DNA of 64,000 bases from Gnetum montanum (GCA_015680685.1 MNCI01004656.1:1626985-1690984), one strand, 5' to 3'; counted from the first letter of the stretch, positions 25,950 through 39,551 are shown. A program made the numbers and translations. Notes: generated by a model from the sequence alone, not told the origin.

Positions 25950-26810
25950 AAAAGAACCTACTTTTAAAAATGAGTATTATTCTAGAATCACTATCTCTAG
26001 GTTTAACAATTCGAATATCCTAAGTAAAAAAAAATGCTTTTAAGGCTCCATACTAGCTAAGCACTTTATGATCCACTTGGCACATAAGGCAATACTTTAC
26101 TTATAACAATTTACCAAGCCTAAGGCAACATCATCATTGTGAGAAGTATAGATATCTTAGGCAACACAACATAGCTTCTTTCTTGAGTGGTTACTATGCC
26201 AAAGAAATTTTGCATAAGTTGTTCAATGTAACAATATGTAGTATTACTAGGAGCTCAATACAAGGAATAGTACACATAAGTTGTTTAGATGATATCCTTA
26301 TAAACAATAAACTTTCCAACCATTGAAAGCTTCTTGTGTTTTTGCTTATAAAGTATTTTCTTAATCTTCTTGATTGTAATATTCTATAATGTTTTAGAGG
26401 ATCCAACAAAGGAAAAAGGAATGCCTAATAAATTGAAGACATTCAATTTTTCAACAAAATAGTGCTAAGATTTATAGAAAGACAAATCTTAAAACTGCTT
26501 ATTACAAAACAAAGAAGATTTGGGCCAATTAATCTAAGAGCCTGAAAATCTACAATATTGATCAACATAATGAAAAAAAGATTATATACAATATCTTTTT
26601 ATCATAAAAAAAAGAGACCTATTAAAAATACATATCTAATAATATAGGAACAACTTTCCTTAATAAAGATGCTGAGACCTCTTCCAACATCGCAATTGAA
26701 GATCTTAGATGGTGTTCCAATTTGATGTGCATTATAAGATATTAAAGGCATCCATGTGTTGAACGAACACTATAATAGAGGTTGGCTTCATTTGTTATGA
26801 TTAAAGTCCA
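25950..26810 (-). pseudogene. LINE (L1-like) reverse transcriptase remnant
   Basis: Minus-strand frames, often shifted, follow the order of the C-terminal half of plant LINE reverse transcriptases. From 26800 downward, one frame holds a decayed GTPSKIFNCDVGRGL segment. Then come FSGS and INWPKSSLFCNKQF, the usual region after the catalytic motif. Next is NLLGIPFSFVGSSKTLWN (usual form LGVPL), then KLSMVGKFI (usual LSxAGR). Near 26170 comes ALGLVNCYK and IALCAKWIIK (usual GGLGL then ALLxKW). The catalytic Tyr-Ala-Asp-Asp box is not recognisable. Endonuclease and ORF1 are absent. It is a badly decayed, 5'-truncated copy. Confidence 0.65.
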
Positions 26811-27559
26811 CAGGGAAAGCATAGAATGGCCAAAGAGATCAAGGATCATCCAAAGGCCTGAGGGAAAGTAGAAGCTAATATACTTTTTATTATTTTATTT
26901 TGAAGAAAAGGTGAAGTTAGTTAATAGTGATCCATGCTTATTTGCAACTTAAATAAACATCGATAATGCTAAGTTTATTAATGTCATGGGATCTATCAAA
27001 GAGTTTGAGGTTAGATTCACGAATGAGGCATAAAGCACTCAAAAGGGGCTGTTCAAAGAAGACGAAGAAAAATATTTTGAAAAGTTTCATCAAGAAATTT
27101 TTTTTTCTTCTTTAGGTTTAAATCATCCCTACCCTAGTACAATAGAATGTGTGAGTTTGATAAATAGCTACTCTACTATGAAAGCAGTTTTGCAGTGCAT
27201 GTAGATTAGAAGCAAGTGATCATCACTTAGGATTTGGCTATACTAAGGTATTGGTTAGGATTTCTAGAGAGAGGAATTAATATTGATAGTTCAAAACTAG
27301 ATTCAATTGAACTATCAATCGTGGAAAAGTAGGAAGGATTAGATAAGAGGGATGCCATTAACATCCACAAAGGGAATAAAAAAGATTGAAGAAGTTTTCT
27401 TTATTCATAGAAAGAATCTTTTGTAATAAAATTGGGTAAAAGTGGGAATTAACATTGAAGAGGTTGTATGAGTTTTATGGGGTAATGACCTATGGGAGGA
27501 TAGTCAACTAGGCACTAGTAGTCTATCAAGGGTTAGTACAAGAAATGGAGAAACTACCT

Positions 27560-29480
27560 TAGGAGGACAAGAAGTAAAAGAAGAAGATAGTGAACAAAAA
27601 ATTCAATTTTAGATTTTACTACAAGCTAATAAAGGAAATGGCAACATTATTTGATGGAAATGGAAAGAAAAAAGCTGATGTTGCTTTAGAAAGTAGATTT
27701 TAGGCCCCTGTTATGCCAACACTTAGGGAGTATGATGTTGGCTTACAACATTGGAGGTAGTGGTTCTTTACCATCAACATTAAAGACTAGGGAAGAGGTT
27801 GGGTCCTCAATGGCTGAAAGCATTGAGGAACCACAAACGAAAATAAGTGGAGAGATAAAAGTAGGGATGGTGGAAATTTTGGAGAACACCTCTAGAATGT
27901 TTGAGTAAGTTAGAGCATCAAGAAAGAGAAAATTTCTTTATGAGGAGGAAATTTCCTTCAAGACATTGATAATCAAAGTATTCTAGGGTAACTAGAGGCA
28001 AAAATAAGTGCTTGCAAATTTTATAATTTTTTACATGAAATAAATTCTAGTTTTGACATAACTAGAAAAATGATGTGACACTAACACTTAGTTGTTTTGT
28101 TAGCTATAGAGGCTACTAAAGATAGAAGGGAATTAGAACATAAGGTGAAACAGTTATGTTCTACCCTTTCTTTTATTTTCAAAGGCTGGACGTAAGGTAT
28201 GAGCTAAGTAGAAAAATATTTCTTACCTAACTTATTTTTATTAGAGGAGAATGAAGGGGGTGAAGAAAGTATGACTTTTTCTAACCTCTTTAATTAAATC
28301 TTAATGAAGTAGGTTTAGAAGACTAAGATGGTGGAGAAAGAGAAAGAAAGAATCTACCAAAGGTTGAACTTCCTCCTCCACCTCTAGTAAACATCACTTC
28401 ACAAATTAACAAATTAGTTCTAAATGATGTAGAGATTTGCAAATGGATTAAGAAGATGGTAAGTTCCAAGGTTTCCACATCATACAATAAGTGCAAATCA
28501 TGTTACATCAAAAGTTCAAACGTTTCTTATTTTGATGTCTAAAAAGACTTAACACTTTTCATCTCTTTGCTAGAGATGAAAAGGAAAATTGAGACTTGCA
28601 TCAAAGACAAACAAATGATGTTGGAAGACTTGGTAGAAGATATGGAGGTAAAGCTAAAATTGCTATCTCCTGAAGCAAGTAAGTAAAGAACATTATTTTT
28701 AAAGTAACATTCATGGTTAGAGGTAGAGAATGTGACAATCCCTTATTTTGAGCAACAAAAATAAATATTAGGTTAGATGGGGAATAGGTCACTCTCTATG
28801 AACACATAATAAACATTGACATGATAGTAGAAAATATTATTGTAGAGAAAATAAATTTTGTTCTCAACTACAACAAATATGGGAATGTTAACTATTGAAC
28901 ATGCTAATGCTAGCACCATACTCTTGGATTCTTTGAAGCAAGCATAGAATGAAAAAAAGAAAAATGAAAGATAAATAAAGATGTTGTTAGATCAAGGGAA
29001 GTTAGATGTGGAGATCCAAATAATAGCATGGTCAAACATAATTCTCCTTCTCATGCATATTGGATAGAAAGAAATATAGTTGTAGAATGCCAAAGGCCTT
29101 GATGGAAAGAAAATGGTTAGTATTATCAATGACATGTTCAATAACCAACTTAAGGAATTTAACAGCAAACATGAAAGAGTACCAAAAGTTATGAAAATAG
29201 AATAAAAGTTTCTTTGTGGATAAAGCGATAAGGAGCCTATTTATCAAATATACCAAGCATGAGGAACTCTTTGAAGATTCTGCAAATAGTATGGTAATTA
29301 TCACATTGGAAGAAGATCAAAGGGATTCAAAAGTGGAGGAAATTTTAGAAAGGAAAGATGATGATATCTCCCCAAAGGGGATAAAGTCCTATGAGGAAGA
29401 ATGGGTAGCCATTCTATTGAAGATCCCAAGATTAACATTTGAAAGATTTGATACAACCATCTTGAGCTTAGAGTAGAAAG
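27560..29480 (+). pseudogene. Lys/Glu-rich decayed reading frame, family unknown
   Basis: Plus-strand frames give charged, helix-prone segments with stops between them. Examples are KVELPPPPLVNITSQINKLV near 28360, MKRKIETCIKDKQMMLEDLV near 28575, and NDMFNNQLKEFNSKHERVPK near 29130. The longest open piece is 29216-29476 (86 codons), with LEEDQRDSKVEEILERKDDD. It may be the structural protein of an old retroelement. I see no zinc knuckle, protease or RT and do not recognise the family. Bases 26811-27560 and 29481-30130 have no other feature I can support. Confidence 0.35.
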
Positions 29481-30429
29481 AATAGTGAATTTTGAAGATT
29501 TACTAGGAAACTTAGGGTAGAATTTAGATCATAAGTAATCATTTTATTTTATTTCATCTAAAAAATAAAACAAAATAAAACTAACTTTTTGAATCTTAAT
29601 TGCAAACCCTAGAGAAAGCAGCCAAAGACTAGCACAAGAGGTAACTGCAATGAAGGTTGATGAAGAGATAGAAGAGGAAACTACTAAAGAAAAATAAGGT
29701 TGCTAAGAATTTTTGTGTATTTTATTTTCATTGTGTTATTTGTTTTTGATGTGAGAAGTTAAATAGACATAAAGTGTGTTTGGCATAAACATTAGATGTC
29801 ACGTCAAAATTTATGATGTGTATTAGTTGTACAATTTAAAAAAAATGTTTTGTTCGCGTCAATTTTGACTTAGCCATCTTTCACATATAGACTATTAAAA
29901 CTATTGTGATGCATCAAAGTTAATAATTTCTTATTAACTTAATGCTACCTGCTAACAATAAGGAATTAGGAAAAGAGTTTAAATAAAGAGATTTAATTAA
30001 TTTTGTTCACCAAACATCATTTCCTAATGAGAGAAAATAGAAAAAAAATGGCTAACAAGAAATTCTAATAGGCACTAGTAGATGTCTACTATCTAATGAC
30101 AAAAGAGAAGTGGTAGACAAAAAAAAAAGAATGATGCTTATGGATATAAGGTTATCATGTTCAGAATGAGCCTTTGAGTTGTTAAATAAGAAGGATAAGA
30201 AGAATATTTTTTCTTAGGTAAGGATATATCTAGTTCACCAAATCCTAAGTCAGTACATTCAATGTCAGCATGAGGCTCATTGCCTAAGTTTATGGTATCA
30301 ACAATAACCTCAAAGTTCCTCGAGGAGAATGGAATTATAGGCTTACCCATAGGTACAAGTTTGACATTAGCCTATTTGCCACTAAGGTAGTAAGATTGTG
30401 CTTCTTGATCTAAATGAGAAACACTTGGG

Positions 30430-30800
30430 ATTTGCATATACATGAAGATAACTATCTCATAGTTGAAAATAGGAATGTATATCTCTTGATGTATAGGAGA
30501 TGACACAATGCAATGTTGAGCTAGCCAAGGACATTCTAGTATACCATTAACATGAGGACACTCACATATCATGATAAAGATGAATTCAGATTATATGAAA
30601 TCACCTGCCGTGAAAGGTAATTGAATGGAATCTATTACTCATGTAGCATTAAATGAAATAATATTAGTGTAGGATTCATTTAAAATTACCTAATCATGTA
30701 GACCAAGATTCTTAATAACAACCCATGTAATCATGTTTAATTTGGTGCCTTCATCAACATGTATTAGTGAAACTACAACTTTTGGAGATACTTTAATAGT
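30430..30800 (-). pseudogene. E2 aspartic protease remnant
   Basis: The minus strand gives EGTKLNMITWVVIKNLGL, where plant Tat proteases have a D(S/G)GA active site followed by a Leu-rich helix. About 65 codons later comes CPHVNGILECPWLAQHC, the decayed form of the ILGRPWL motif. The catalytic region is damaged and stops interrupt it. The homologous segment in E1 lies at about 15960-16250. Confidence 0.6.
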
Positions 30801-31549
30801 AATGTAGAGAAAGAACTAATATATATCTCCTATCTTCAAATATGTCATGATATTCTCACTACAAAAGTTTATACTATTTAATTCATAGTGAGGAAGTCGA
30901 TGAAAGGAGAATATGAATTCCATCCAAGAAAGGATGTCACTTGGAATCATAATCCTCTTAAGAACATCATATAGTACACTTGATGTGCTTTAGAGTTTGC
31001 CACAAGATCATAAAAGGAAAATTTTATGCCTTTAGGATGGACATTGATGATCATTTGCTATAATATTGTACTATCCATAGGTTGAGATGCTTACAAAGTA
31101 GGTACTACTATAACTAGCTATATAAAATTAGAAGAAGATGAAAGGCCACTTGAGGAAGTAGTTTCTTATTAGTGCTGGTACAAAACTTTCTTTGTTTTCT
31201 TACGAGGTTAACTCAATGCATCCAGATCCTTTTTATTTTTATTTTTTTGGGCTTAGCCAAATATGACTTGTTGACCTATTGAATCTGAGTGAGGATCTTC
31301 ACATGAGTTGAAGGAATAGGAGATATTTGGGCTAGAGTGGATGGAGAAGTATTCTAAGATTCATTATGAGATGAGGTAAGATGGTAAGTTGATGAATGTG
31401 TAGATTTTGTAGGAGTAGATTGATTGGAGTTTGTAGTATGAATATGATAGGTAGGTGAAGATGAAAATTTTGGATTAGATGATGTGGTAGTGTAGTCAAA
31501 CTAGTGAATCACTTAAGGCTTTTAAGGTTGTAGAAATGACTATTTAGCT

Positions 31550-33710
31550 ATTTATATTTGGACCAAGGATGATGTAAGGATATTTACATGGAGACTTATG
31601 AGCTTTGTATTAGGCTTGAAAGTTGATATTGTACATCTAGCTCCAAAAGGATTCAAAAATACTTCCAGTTGTTGGTTATACAAATTCATAGTGAATGGAT
31701 TACTCTCTACCACTATATTGTCCTTATCAATAAAGTTTTGAACATAATCTTTTAGATTCCTATAGTTATTTGTGCCATGTCGAGCCATCTCATGATAGTA
31801 GCAATTCTTCCAATACTCATACTACTTAGGCATATTAGGATAACATTCTTACCTTTGAGAAGGATTCATATCTATCAGGTGAATGTGATAGAAGAATGCT
31901 CTTACTTGATGAGAGCCCTACTTCTTCTTAAGATGTCCATCCTTAAGAATATTTTTGAGATGTAGACAGTATATGATGGATATCTTGGTTTACTTATTTC
32001 TACTGCTTTGAGGTCTAAGTGGTTAAGTAAAAGAAGAAGTAATTGAGGGAGCATTGTTTTATACTTTAGAGAAAGAGGAAACACTTGCATAAGTTGGTGT
32101 TATATTCTCTTGTTTAGTAGCCTTATTAGTTTTATTATGGACTTGTATGAAATCTTGGTCATTGCATTGAATGGCTACTTCTTCAATGAGTTTATTAACC
32201 ATGAAAACATCATTTAGAGAATGAGCCTTAGGTTAAGACATTCTTTTTTAAAAGTAGATAATAATTGCTACTTCAAAGATGTCTTGGAGCTAACATTCCT
32301 CTAAATGATATGATAGTTTTGTGGATGTTGTTATCCATTCAGAAATGAATTTATTGACGGATTCATTTGGAGCTTGTTTTCTGCCAATGAAAGACATCAA
32401 ACTTGTACTTTGAGGTAAATTCAACTTGAAACATTCAATGAAACCTATAAGAAATTTCTCTATAGAGGTAATAGATTTAGGTGGTAGGTACTGATACGAT
32501 TCCAAAGCTCTTCTAAAAATTAAGTTTGAGAAACATCTTAGCACAATATGTGGGTAGGATGACAAAATCATGAATTCATTCCTAAATGTAAGCACATGAT
32601 TCATGGGGTCTTCCATGTTTCCATTGTACTTAGTGAAAGTAGGTATCAAACCTTCCTTAAGAAAGATAGACAAAGGAATTTTAAAGCTAATATGATCACT
32701 TAAGATATTGTTCAAGGAAATAGAAGAATATCATTACAAGCTAATCACCTTTGTTATTTTGTCTTCATTAATTTGAAGATGAAGTATCATATCATTGAGT
32801 AATGCAAGAAGTCATGGGTTTATCCTAGGGAAGTTAATGATAGAGGAAACCATAGTAGCAAGTGAAGAGGTTAAGGAAGGATGCACATAAGGGATGGGTT
32901 CATATAATGTAGGAGTGGTTATACACAAAAAGATTGGGTTGGATGTATATATAGGAAAAGAAAACATGTGATTGGCTTGAGGATTGCTGAATGACTATGA
33001 CGAAGAAGTAAAAAATGAAAAGGCTAAAATGGAGGTATGATAGACTGAGGTTGAGGGATGGAATGAGTGGTGGTTTTAAAGGATGGAACAAAGAACTAGA
33101 AGATGAAATGTGAGTTACTAATCTTATTAGGTGAAAATAGTTGATATGGTGAAGTAGTGATGATAGGAAGGCTAAATTATTCAGTATAGAGTGGAATAGA
33201 TCTAGATGTAGTACTCTAAGCAGTTGAGATATTGATGTTGTGGATATGATAATAGTGAGGATTACTTTTGCCAAGCTTCCTTGCTAATTTCTCTTTGTCT
33301 TTGTCTATTAATTAGATGTTCAACTTTGAGGTAATGCTTCCTCTCATTACTTTAAGAGTGATATGAGAACCAAGAGGTTGATCTAGGATATTTTTCATCC
33401 TAGCTTCCTCAATTTATAGATGAACATGCTCCTACATCTTCTTTAGCTCCATGATGAATTCTAGTAGCTCCTTAGATTCATTGTCGTTCATTCCAATGGG
33501 AAAATTTGGATTAGGAAGAAAATATTATAGCTCATTGATACACTCATACTCTACCATAAGCCTAAGCATTTTAGACATCAAAATATAGCCTACCTCCTAT
33601 TTGACATAGCCTATCTTATAGTACATCAAGTATAATCTACTAGAAATGGCTTGATTTCTTCTAAGATCTAGTAGCTTCTAGATTTTAGAGAAGCTTGATG
33701 ATGAGATCAT
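31550..33710 (-). pseudogene. E2 Gag remnant
   Basis: A start codon at 33708-33710 opens a frame beginning MISSSSFSKI. It runs through ESKELLEFIMELKKM and a Pro, His and Tyr-rich middle. The best preserved part is 32290-32715 (141 codons). This has the retrotransposon Gag core: a segment around TFTKYNGNMEDPMNHVLTF, then RALESYQYLPPKSITSIEKF and PNESVNKFISEW. Near 31780 ARHGTNNYRNLKDYVQNFI matches the E1 copy. At least six stops occur. Gag forms the virus-like particle in the cytoplasm. Confidence 0.75.
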
Positions 33711-33862
33711 AGTAGTAAGTATAAAAGTTTTATGACTTTACAAAGCTATTACTAATATGTTAGTTTATCCTTGAAGATAGGTTTATACTTGAAATAAAAA
33801 ATGAGAGGCTTTAGTTTCAAAGAAAATGTTGAAATCATAGAGAGATGATGTGATGTCAAAGT

Positions 33863-33867
33863 TTTGA
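33863..33867. repeat. Target-site duplication TTTGA, left copy
   Basis: TTTGA precedes the chromovirus left LTR. The same five bases follow its right LTR at 53810-53814, 20 kb away. Confidence 0.85.
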
Positions 33868-34908
33868 TGGAGCAGTTTCACTCCAATAAATAAATCCCCT
33901 TCAATGAACTAAATCTAGATATTATGCAAAGATAAGATTATTTTCTAGAAAATAAGAAAACTAGCAATCTTCAATTAATTTATTAGAAGGTTACAATAGG
34001 GTTCACAAAACCCATAAACATCCAAAACCTATCAGATAATCAATATTGTAGAGCATGAGGCTCTATGACCACATAATGGTTGTTCCCAATTCAAGACACA
34101 ACCAATAGAAATATCTCCCACAACTCAAGACTGAGATCTCAACTCACAAGTGAGATACAAGAAAATACAACATATTTTCTAACACACCAAAAGTTAATCT
34201 TGGGGCTGTAATGACCAATTGCACTCATCCAATATGCTCACCCAATGTTTCTTGCTTAGCTATTCACCCTTCAAAGCTTTTTCTCTTACTTTCATGCATA
34301 CAAGCACTCTCTCCTCCCTCTTTCATAGATGGATACATACATAATTATAGAGATTAAAAACCTAGGAAGCTTTCTACTTTCTTTTATAGATGTTTCCCAT
34401 AAGGATATGGAGTCTTTCAGATGTTTTCTAATCAAAACACCATGTTGGACCTTTTTCCCTCATCGACTTAGATGTCTCTGGCTTTGCTAGAATGTCTACT
34501 ATGAAAGCCCTACTTTTGGGTGAGATGTCTACTATTTTTGGTAGATGTCTATCTGATTCATAGACATATATAATTTTGGGTAGATGTCTACACTGAAATG
34601 TCTACATTTCTAGCTAGATTTCTATACTATAGGTGTCAAAAAATAAAAATGCTTGTTTTGATCCCTAGAACCTCTAGATGCCTCTAGAAAAGTCTACATA
34701 AGTCAAGGATCCCTCTAAAGTCATTAAAATGAGTCAAAAAAATTGCAAACATGCCAAAACATCCAAGAATCATGATCATCATAAAAAATCAACACAAGAA
34801 GATACAAAAAAATAATACATACTTATCCAAGACGTCTCCAAGTCTGAAACCTACAAAAACAACTTGGATGACAAGTATAAGAAAATCAGAACAAATGTTC
34901 CTACACCA
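33868..34908 (-). repeat. Chromovirus 3' LTR
   Basis: It starts TGGAGCAGTTTCACTCC and ends TTCCTACACCA on the plus strand. It carries a ctctctcctccctc pyrimidine stretch. A TATAATTATG-like promoter candidate lies on the minus strand near 34340. At 34480-34630 there is an array of gatgtcta words. Confidence 0.88.
34475..34632 (-). promoter_or_regulatory. Array of TAGACATCTA-type words in U3
   Basis: About eight close variants of (t)agatgtcta(c) occur in 158 bp. The complement TAGACATCTA is also half-palindromic. The equivalent part of the right LTR (53385-53540) and the LTR remnant at 11985-12150 carry similar arrays. In U3 upstream of the promoter, such arrays can be enhancer or repressor binding sites. 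That function is inferred. Confidence 0.5.
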
Positions 34909-34925
34909 ACTCTCCCATCCTTCAA
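34909..34925 (-). other. Chromovirus polypurine tract
   Basis: The minus strand reads GAAGGATGGGAGAGT immediately before the 3' LTR start TGGTG. Purine content and position fit. Confidence 0.6.
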
Positions 34926-36150
34926 AAAGTGAACTGATGTAAACAAGGATGTAGGGGGGTAAGTGATCCCCCACTCAACAAGTTTAGTCTCATGGACCCA
35001 TATAGCATCATTAGTATATTAATAGCTCCCTTCAACTCATCAATGCTACCATGTATGGTCTTCTCATCAACTGATCCATGATAGTGAAAAAGATCTAAAA
35101 CATTAAACATAAAATACATATCAATATCATTTGGTAAATCAATCTCAAAAGCATTATCATTGATCCTAGCCTTGATTTTGAAGGGCCCCATCTTCTTGGA
35201 TTTCAATTTAAAGAAGTTAATACTTCTTAATTACTTCTTCTTCAAGTTCATCCAAACCAAGTCACCAACAATAAAATTAGGCTTTCATTTGTCTTGATTC
35301 CTCTTAAGGACTCTTTATTTAGCCTTATTCTCAAGATTTTATTTTACTTATGCATGGAGATGCCTCATTTATTGCACAAAATAAACACTAAGTTAAGCTT
35401 CACCATCAAAGCTCTTCAAGGTGTCCACCATCTTTGGACAAAATCCATAGTTCACCTCAAATGAGCTTGTGCCAATAGCAACATGAAAAGCATTATTATA
35501 CAAAATTTTATCATGACACAATAAGTTTTTCCACCTATTTGGCTATCCTTCACACAAAAATCTCAACATTTTAGGAAAGATTTATTCACCACCTCTATTT
35601 GGCCATCAAATTTTGGATGATATGCACTAGGGAAATTCAACTTTGTCCCTAAAATCTTCCAAAGGGACCTCCAAAAATGATTTGTGAACTTGGAGTCTCT
35701 ATTACTAAAAATATTCAAAGGAATACCATGCAACTTCAAAAAATTCTAGAAAAACAAATTTGCAACATCAAAAGCATCATTAATCTTCTTGGATGAAATA
35801 AAATGTTCCATATTGGGGAACTTGTCTAGAACAACAAAAATTGCATCATTCACACCCTTGGTCTTAGGTATACCACTTACAAATTCAATTGACATACTTT
35901 CCCAAATACCTTCGGGTATTGGTAAAGGCATATAATGTCCATTCACATCTTTATCTCCTTTGAAATTATGACATGTCAAGCACTCCTTCACAAATTTTGA
36001 AACTTCTATTACCATACTAGGCCAAAAATAGTGTCTCCTTACAAGTTCCAATGGTTTATCCTTGCCCATGTGACCTGCCATGAAACTACAATGAGTTTCA
36101 AACAAAATATTTTTCCTAAAATGACAATTAGGAATATATGCCATTCCATT
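34926..36150 (-). pseudogene. Chromovirus integrase remnant
   Basis: At 35746-36144 the frame holds the HHCC zinc-binding region: AGHMGKDKPLELVRRHYFWP, then FVKECLTC. It runs into the core start PLPIPEGIWESMSIEFVSG. The first catalytic Asp of the DDE core appears as Glu in SIEF. Toward 35206-34922 the C-terminal segment reads MGPFKIKARINDNAFEIDLP. The middle of the core is shifted and stopped. Integrase inserts the DNA copy into the genome. This copy cannot work. Confidence 0.8.
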
Positions 36151-36199
36151 CTTAAATAATAGTTCATCTTGAATATGATAGTCCCTACACTACTCTATT

Positions 36200-37760
36200 C
36201 TATTCATCAATGGCTCTTTGAGACTCCTCCAAACCTACCCAAAATCAATATCATGCTCATACAAAGAAGCAAAATCATCCATACCTTCCACATGAGGTAT
36301 GATGAAGCTCACCACGTGCACCCTAGATAATGCATTAGCCACCACATTGGCTTTTCCACTCTTCTACTTCAACATAAAGTTGTACTCTTGTAGCTGTGTA
36401 ACCCACTTCATGTGCTTTGAACTCAACTTCTTTTGTGACTTTAAAGCTTTATGGTTCATCATCAAGGTGAATTCTTTCGGTAACAAGTAATGTCTTCAAT
36501 GGTTGAGTACTTGAAGAATAGTGTAAAACTCCCTCTCATATACCCTATATTTTTTCCTTAACTCATTCAACCTTTTAGAAAAGAAAGCAATAGGTCTACC
36601 TTATTTTGAAAGTACCCCACCAATGGCAAGTCCACTTGCATCCACATGCACATGAAAAATCTTCTAAAATTCTAGAATTGCAAGCACTAGTTCACTAGTA
36701 ATCTTTTCTTTCAATAAGTAAAAGCACCTTTAGGTTTTGTTATCCCACCTTATTTTTCTTCAACAAAGCAAACATAGGTTATGAAATACCACTAAAAGTT
36801 TTTATGAATTTTCTATCAAAACCTACTAAAACAAGGAATGATATTACTTTCCCAACATTCTTAGGAGTTGGCCAATCCCTTAGTGGCTTCACCTTGGTAG
36901 CTTCTATCTGAATATGATTTTTAGAAACCACATGTTCCAAATATGTAATTCTCCTCTTGAAGAAATGACTTTTCTTCATTTTGAGCACCAACTGTTCCTC
37001 CTCTAACTTAAGGCACATCATCCTCAAGTGATTCAAGTGCTCTTCATCATTAGACCTATACACCAAAATATCATCAAAAAGATAATACAACATTTACCAA
37101 TCAAGTTCATCAATGCATCATGCATCAACTGCATGAATGTAATAGGTGCATTCATGAGCCCAAATGGCATAACCAACAACTTAAACAATTCATCTTATAT
37201 TTTGAAAGTTATATTTCACTTATTATAAAGCTTAATATTTTTAATGGTATCCACTCCTAAAATTAATTTTTGCTAAAAATTTTAACATTTCTAAGAACAT
37301 CAAGGATATCATCTATCCTTAGAATAGAAAACTTGTACCTCACTATTATCCTATTCACTACCATGGGATCATCCTTCATTCATCGTTTTCCTTATTTAGC
37401 ATTAGCACTGCTAGAACTACACAGTGTGAAATGGATTTCCTCATGAAGCCATTTGTAGGTAACCCTTCTACTTGCCTTAACAATTCAGCCCTATGATTTG
37501 GTTCCATCTGATAAGCTTTTTCATTTGGAATGATAACACCAGGAATGAAGTCAATCTAATGTTTTACATTTCCCATTGGTGGTAGTCCATTCAATTTCCC
37601 CATAAACACCTTGGAAAATGTTTCCTTCATGTCTAGAACACCTATAGGGAGTTCTAGTTGCACATCATCATGGTTAGTAGCAACTGTTGTCATAACAACA
37701 AAATCGAAACTAGTTTCATCATGTTCCTTAATATAATTCCTCTCTTCTAGAAGCATTAAG
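36200..37760 (-). pseudogene. Chromovirus reverse transcriptase and RNase H remnant
   Basis: At 36779-37093 the frame includes FDDILVYRSNDEEHLNHL, the catalytic (Y)FDD box with its usual followers, then VLKMKKSHFF and RDWPTPKNV. The fingers and palm upstream (37100-37760) are present only as broken pieces. RNase H words follow toward 36300. Stops and shifts are frequent. Confidence 0.8.
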
Positions 37761-37849
37761 GAAGCATTAAGTAAGCTTTTCTACCTCACTTATTTAGCTA
37801 TCATAGGAATCAAATCATGGGATTCCATTAGGTCTAGCAACGTTCCACA

Positions 37850-38305
37850 TATTCCTAGCTTCATTAAACTAAGAATCAATGTTAAAATTTCAACTTCTAC
37901 CATGAATTACATTCGCACAATCTATTGAAATCACATCATACTTGACAACATCATGAAAACTCCCAATTTTAAATTTCAAGATACATTGTTTTCTTACCTC
38001 TTAGGAAAAATCTTTTGATGACCAATGAACCTTATAGGATATTGGATGAGGATTAGTTACCAAACCCAATCTAGTAATTTACCTAGAAGAAATAATATTT
38101 TTTTGGCTCCCCCATCAATCAAAACATGAATCCATTCCTCACTAAGTAGATAACTCACCTCATTCTGAAACAACAATTTCCTATTAGAATGATCTTTATT
38201 ATTCATATTTCCCATGAATGCATAAGAGTTTAGTTTAGAAACATTCTCTAGTTTTGGAGCATTAGGATTACCTCTTTGAAGAGCTTGGCTTGATGTCTCC
38301 TCCAC
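37850..38305 (-). pseudogene. Chromovirus protease remnant
   Basis: The frame at 38057-38305 ends with SEEWIHVLIDGGAKKILFLL, containing the aspartic protease box as IDGGA (usual DSGA or DSGS). Below 38057 a shifted frame keeps the family's following segment, around KFKIGSFHDVVKYDVISIDC. The active Asp is kept, but the frame is broken. Confidence 0.7.
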
Positions 38306-39483
38306 CTATATTATTTGTACATCCTTGCCCTTGGCTAACTTGTGAAATGTACATTCCCATTGCTTATGTCCTCATTTTTTCACATTTGAAGCATTGTACT
38401 TTTGATGAGTTATTGTCTTGACCCTTTCCTTCCTTGTCTTGGTCCATCTTGGCATTGCCCTTCTCATCACCTGTTTTAGTCTTCTTGTCTTGGTTGTCCT
38501 CCTTCTATTTAGATTTGTACTTAGATTCATTCTTAGATCTAGATCCTTTCTTCTTCTCCTCAGAATTTTTTTTGCTTCTCTTTTTGAATCCATCTAATTT
38601 ATTCTTAGCTTTGAGTGTCAAATCATAATTCTCATCAAGATTTTATGGATCATAAATGGACAACTCTTATTTTTATGTCATTTTAAGACCTCCTAAAAAG
38701 ATTGAAGCTTGTTCATACTTCTCCCAATTTACCTTGTCTTGATGGAATATATCATAAAATTTGATGTAAAATTATTTGACATCATTTTCAACTTGCCTTA
38801 GGAAAATCAACTTCATAATGATTTCTTGTCTCTAATGAGACTATTCAAATTTTCTTTTTAACCTATATTTTATCATATTCCAATCTTTGATAGGTTGATA
38901 ATTTCACCTTTCATAACTTAGGGATTCCTTTTCCCACCAAGTAGAAGCCATACGTTTTAATATGGATTCAACAATAGATACCCTCAAGTTATTTGGTACC
39001 TCTTCCAACTAAAAATGCTTCTCAAGTGCCTTCATCTTACAAAGGCATTAGTGCCATCTACATTGATGAAAGTTTTCAACTCTACGTATGGAAGTCTTGA
39101 AGCATTTCTGAATTCTCTTTCAAGCCTTGCCTTATCTTCATCATCAAGATTTCTTGAAGAAGTATTGAATGATGTCGAAGCCCTTGGAGTCCTTATTTGA
39201 GGCATAGGATTCCATCCTACTGGAATCCTTGGTTGATGATTTTCTCCACTTCCATAGTTGGATTACCTTCCTATTCATCCACTCCATCTCCACTTGGCTA
39301 TGAAACTTCTTTCTCTAAATGTACATGCTTTGCACCTCTATCTATCTAGATATGGCTAGGATGGGATTTTTTGTCCCCATTCATGTTGATTTCATCCAAT
39401 GAAGAAATCATCATCTAGAATGTAGACTTCATGTTTTCCATGTCTCGATTCGGAGGTTTCACATGTTTCATCTTCGATGCCAT
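38306..39483 (-). pseudogene. Chromovirus Gag remnant
   Basis: A start at 39483 opens MASKMKHVKPPNRDMENM, soon stopped. A CCHC zinc knuckle, CFKC then, after a one-base shift, GHKQWEC, lies at 38345-38395. A basic Arg and Lys-rich stretch (38372-38593) precedes it. Gag packages the element RNA. Many stops interrupt this one. Confidence 0.7.
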
Positions 39484-39530
39484 CTAAAATTAGCAAAATG
39501 CTTAACCAAAATCCAAACAATAATAAAACT

Positions 39531-39545
39531 AAGCTTCAATACCAA
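39531..39545 (-). other. Chromovirus primer-binding site, decayed Met type
   Basis: The minus strand reads TTGGTATTGAAGCTT, close to TTGGTATCAGAGCTT. It lies six bases from the 5' LTR end at 39552. Confidence 0.65.
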
Positions 39546-39551
39546 TAACGT

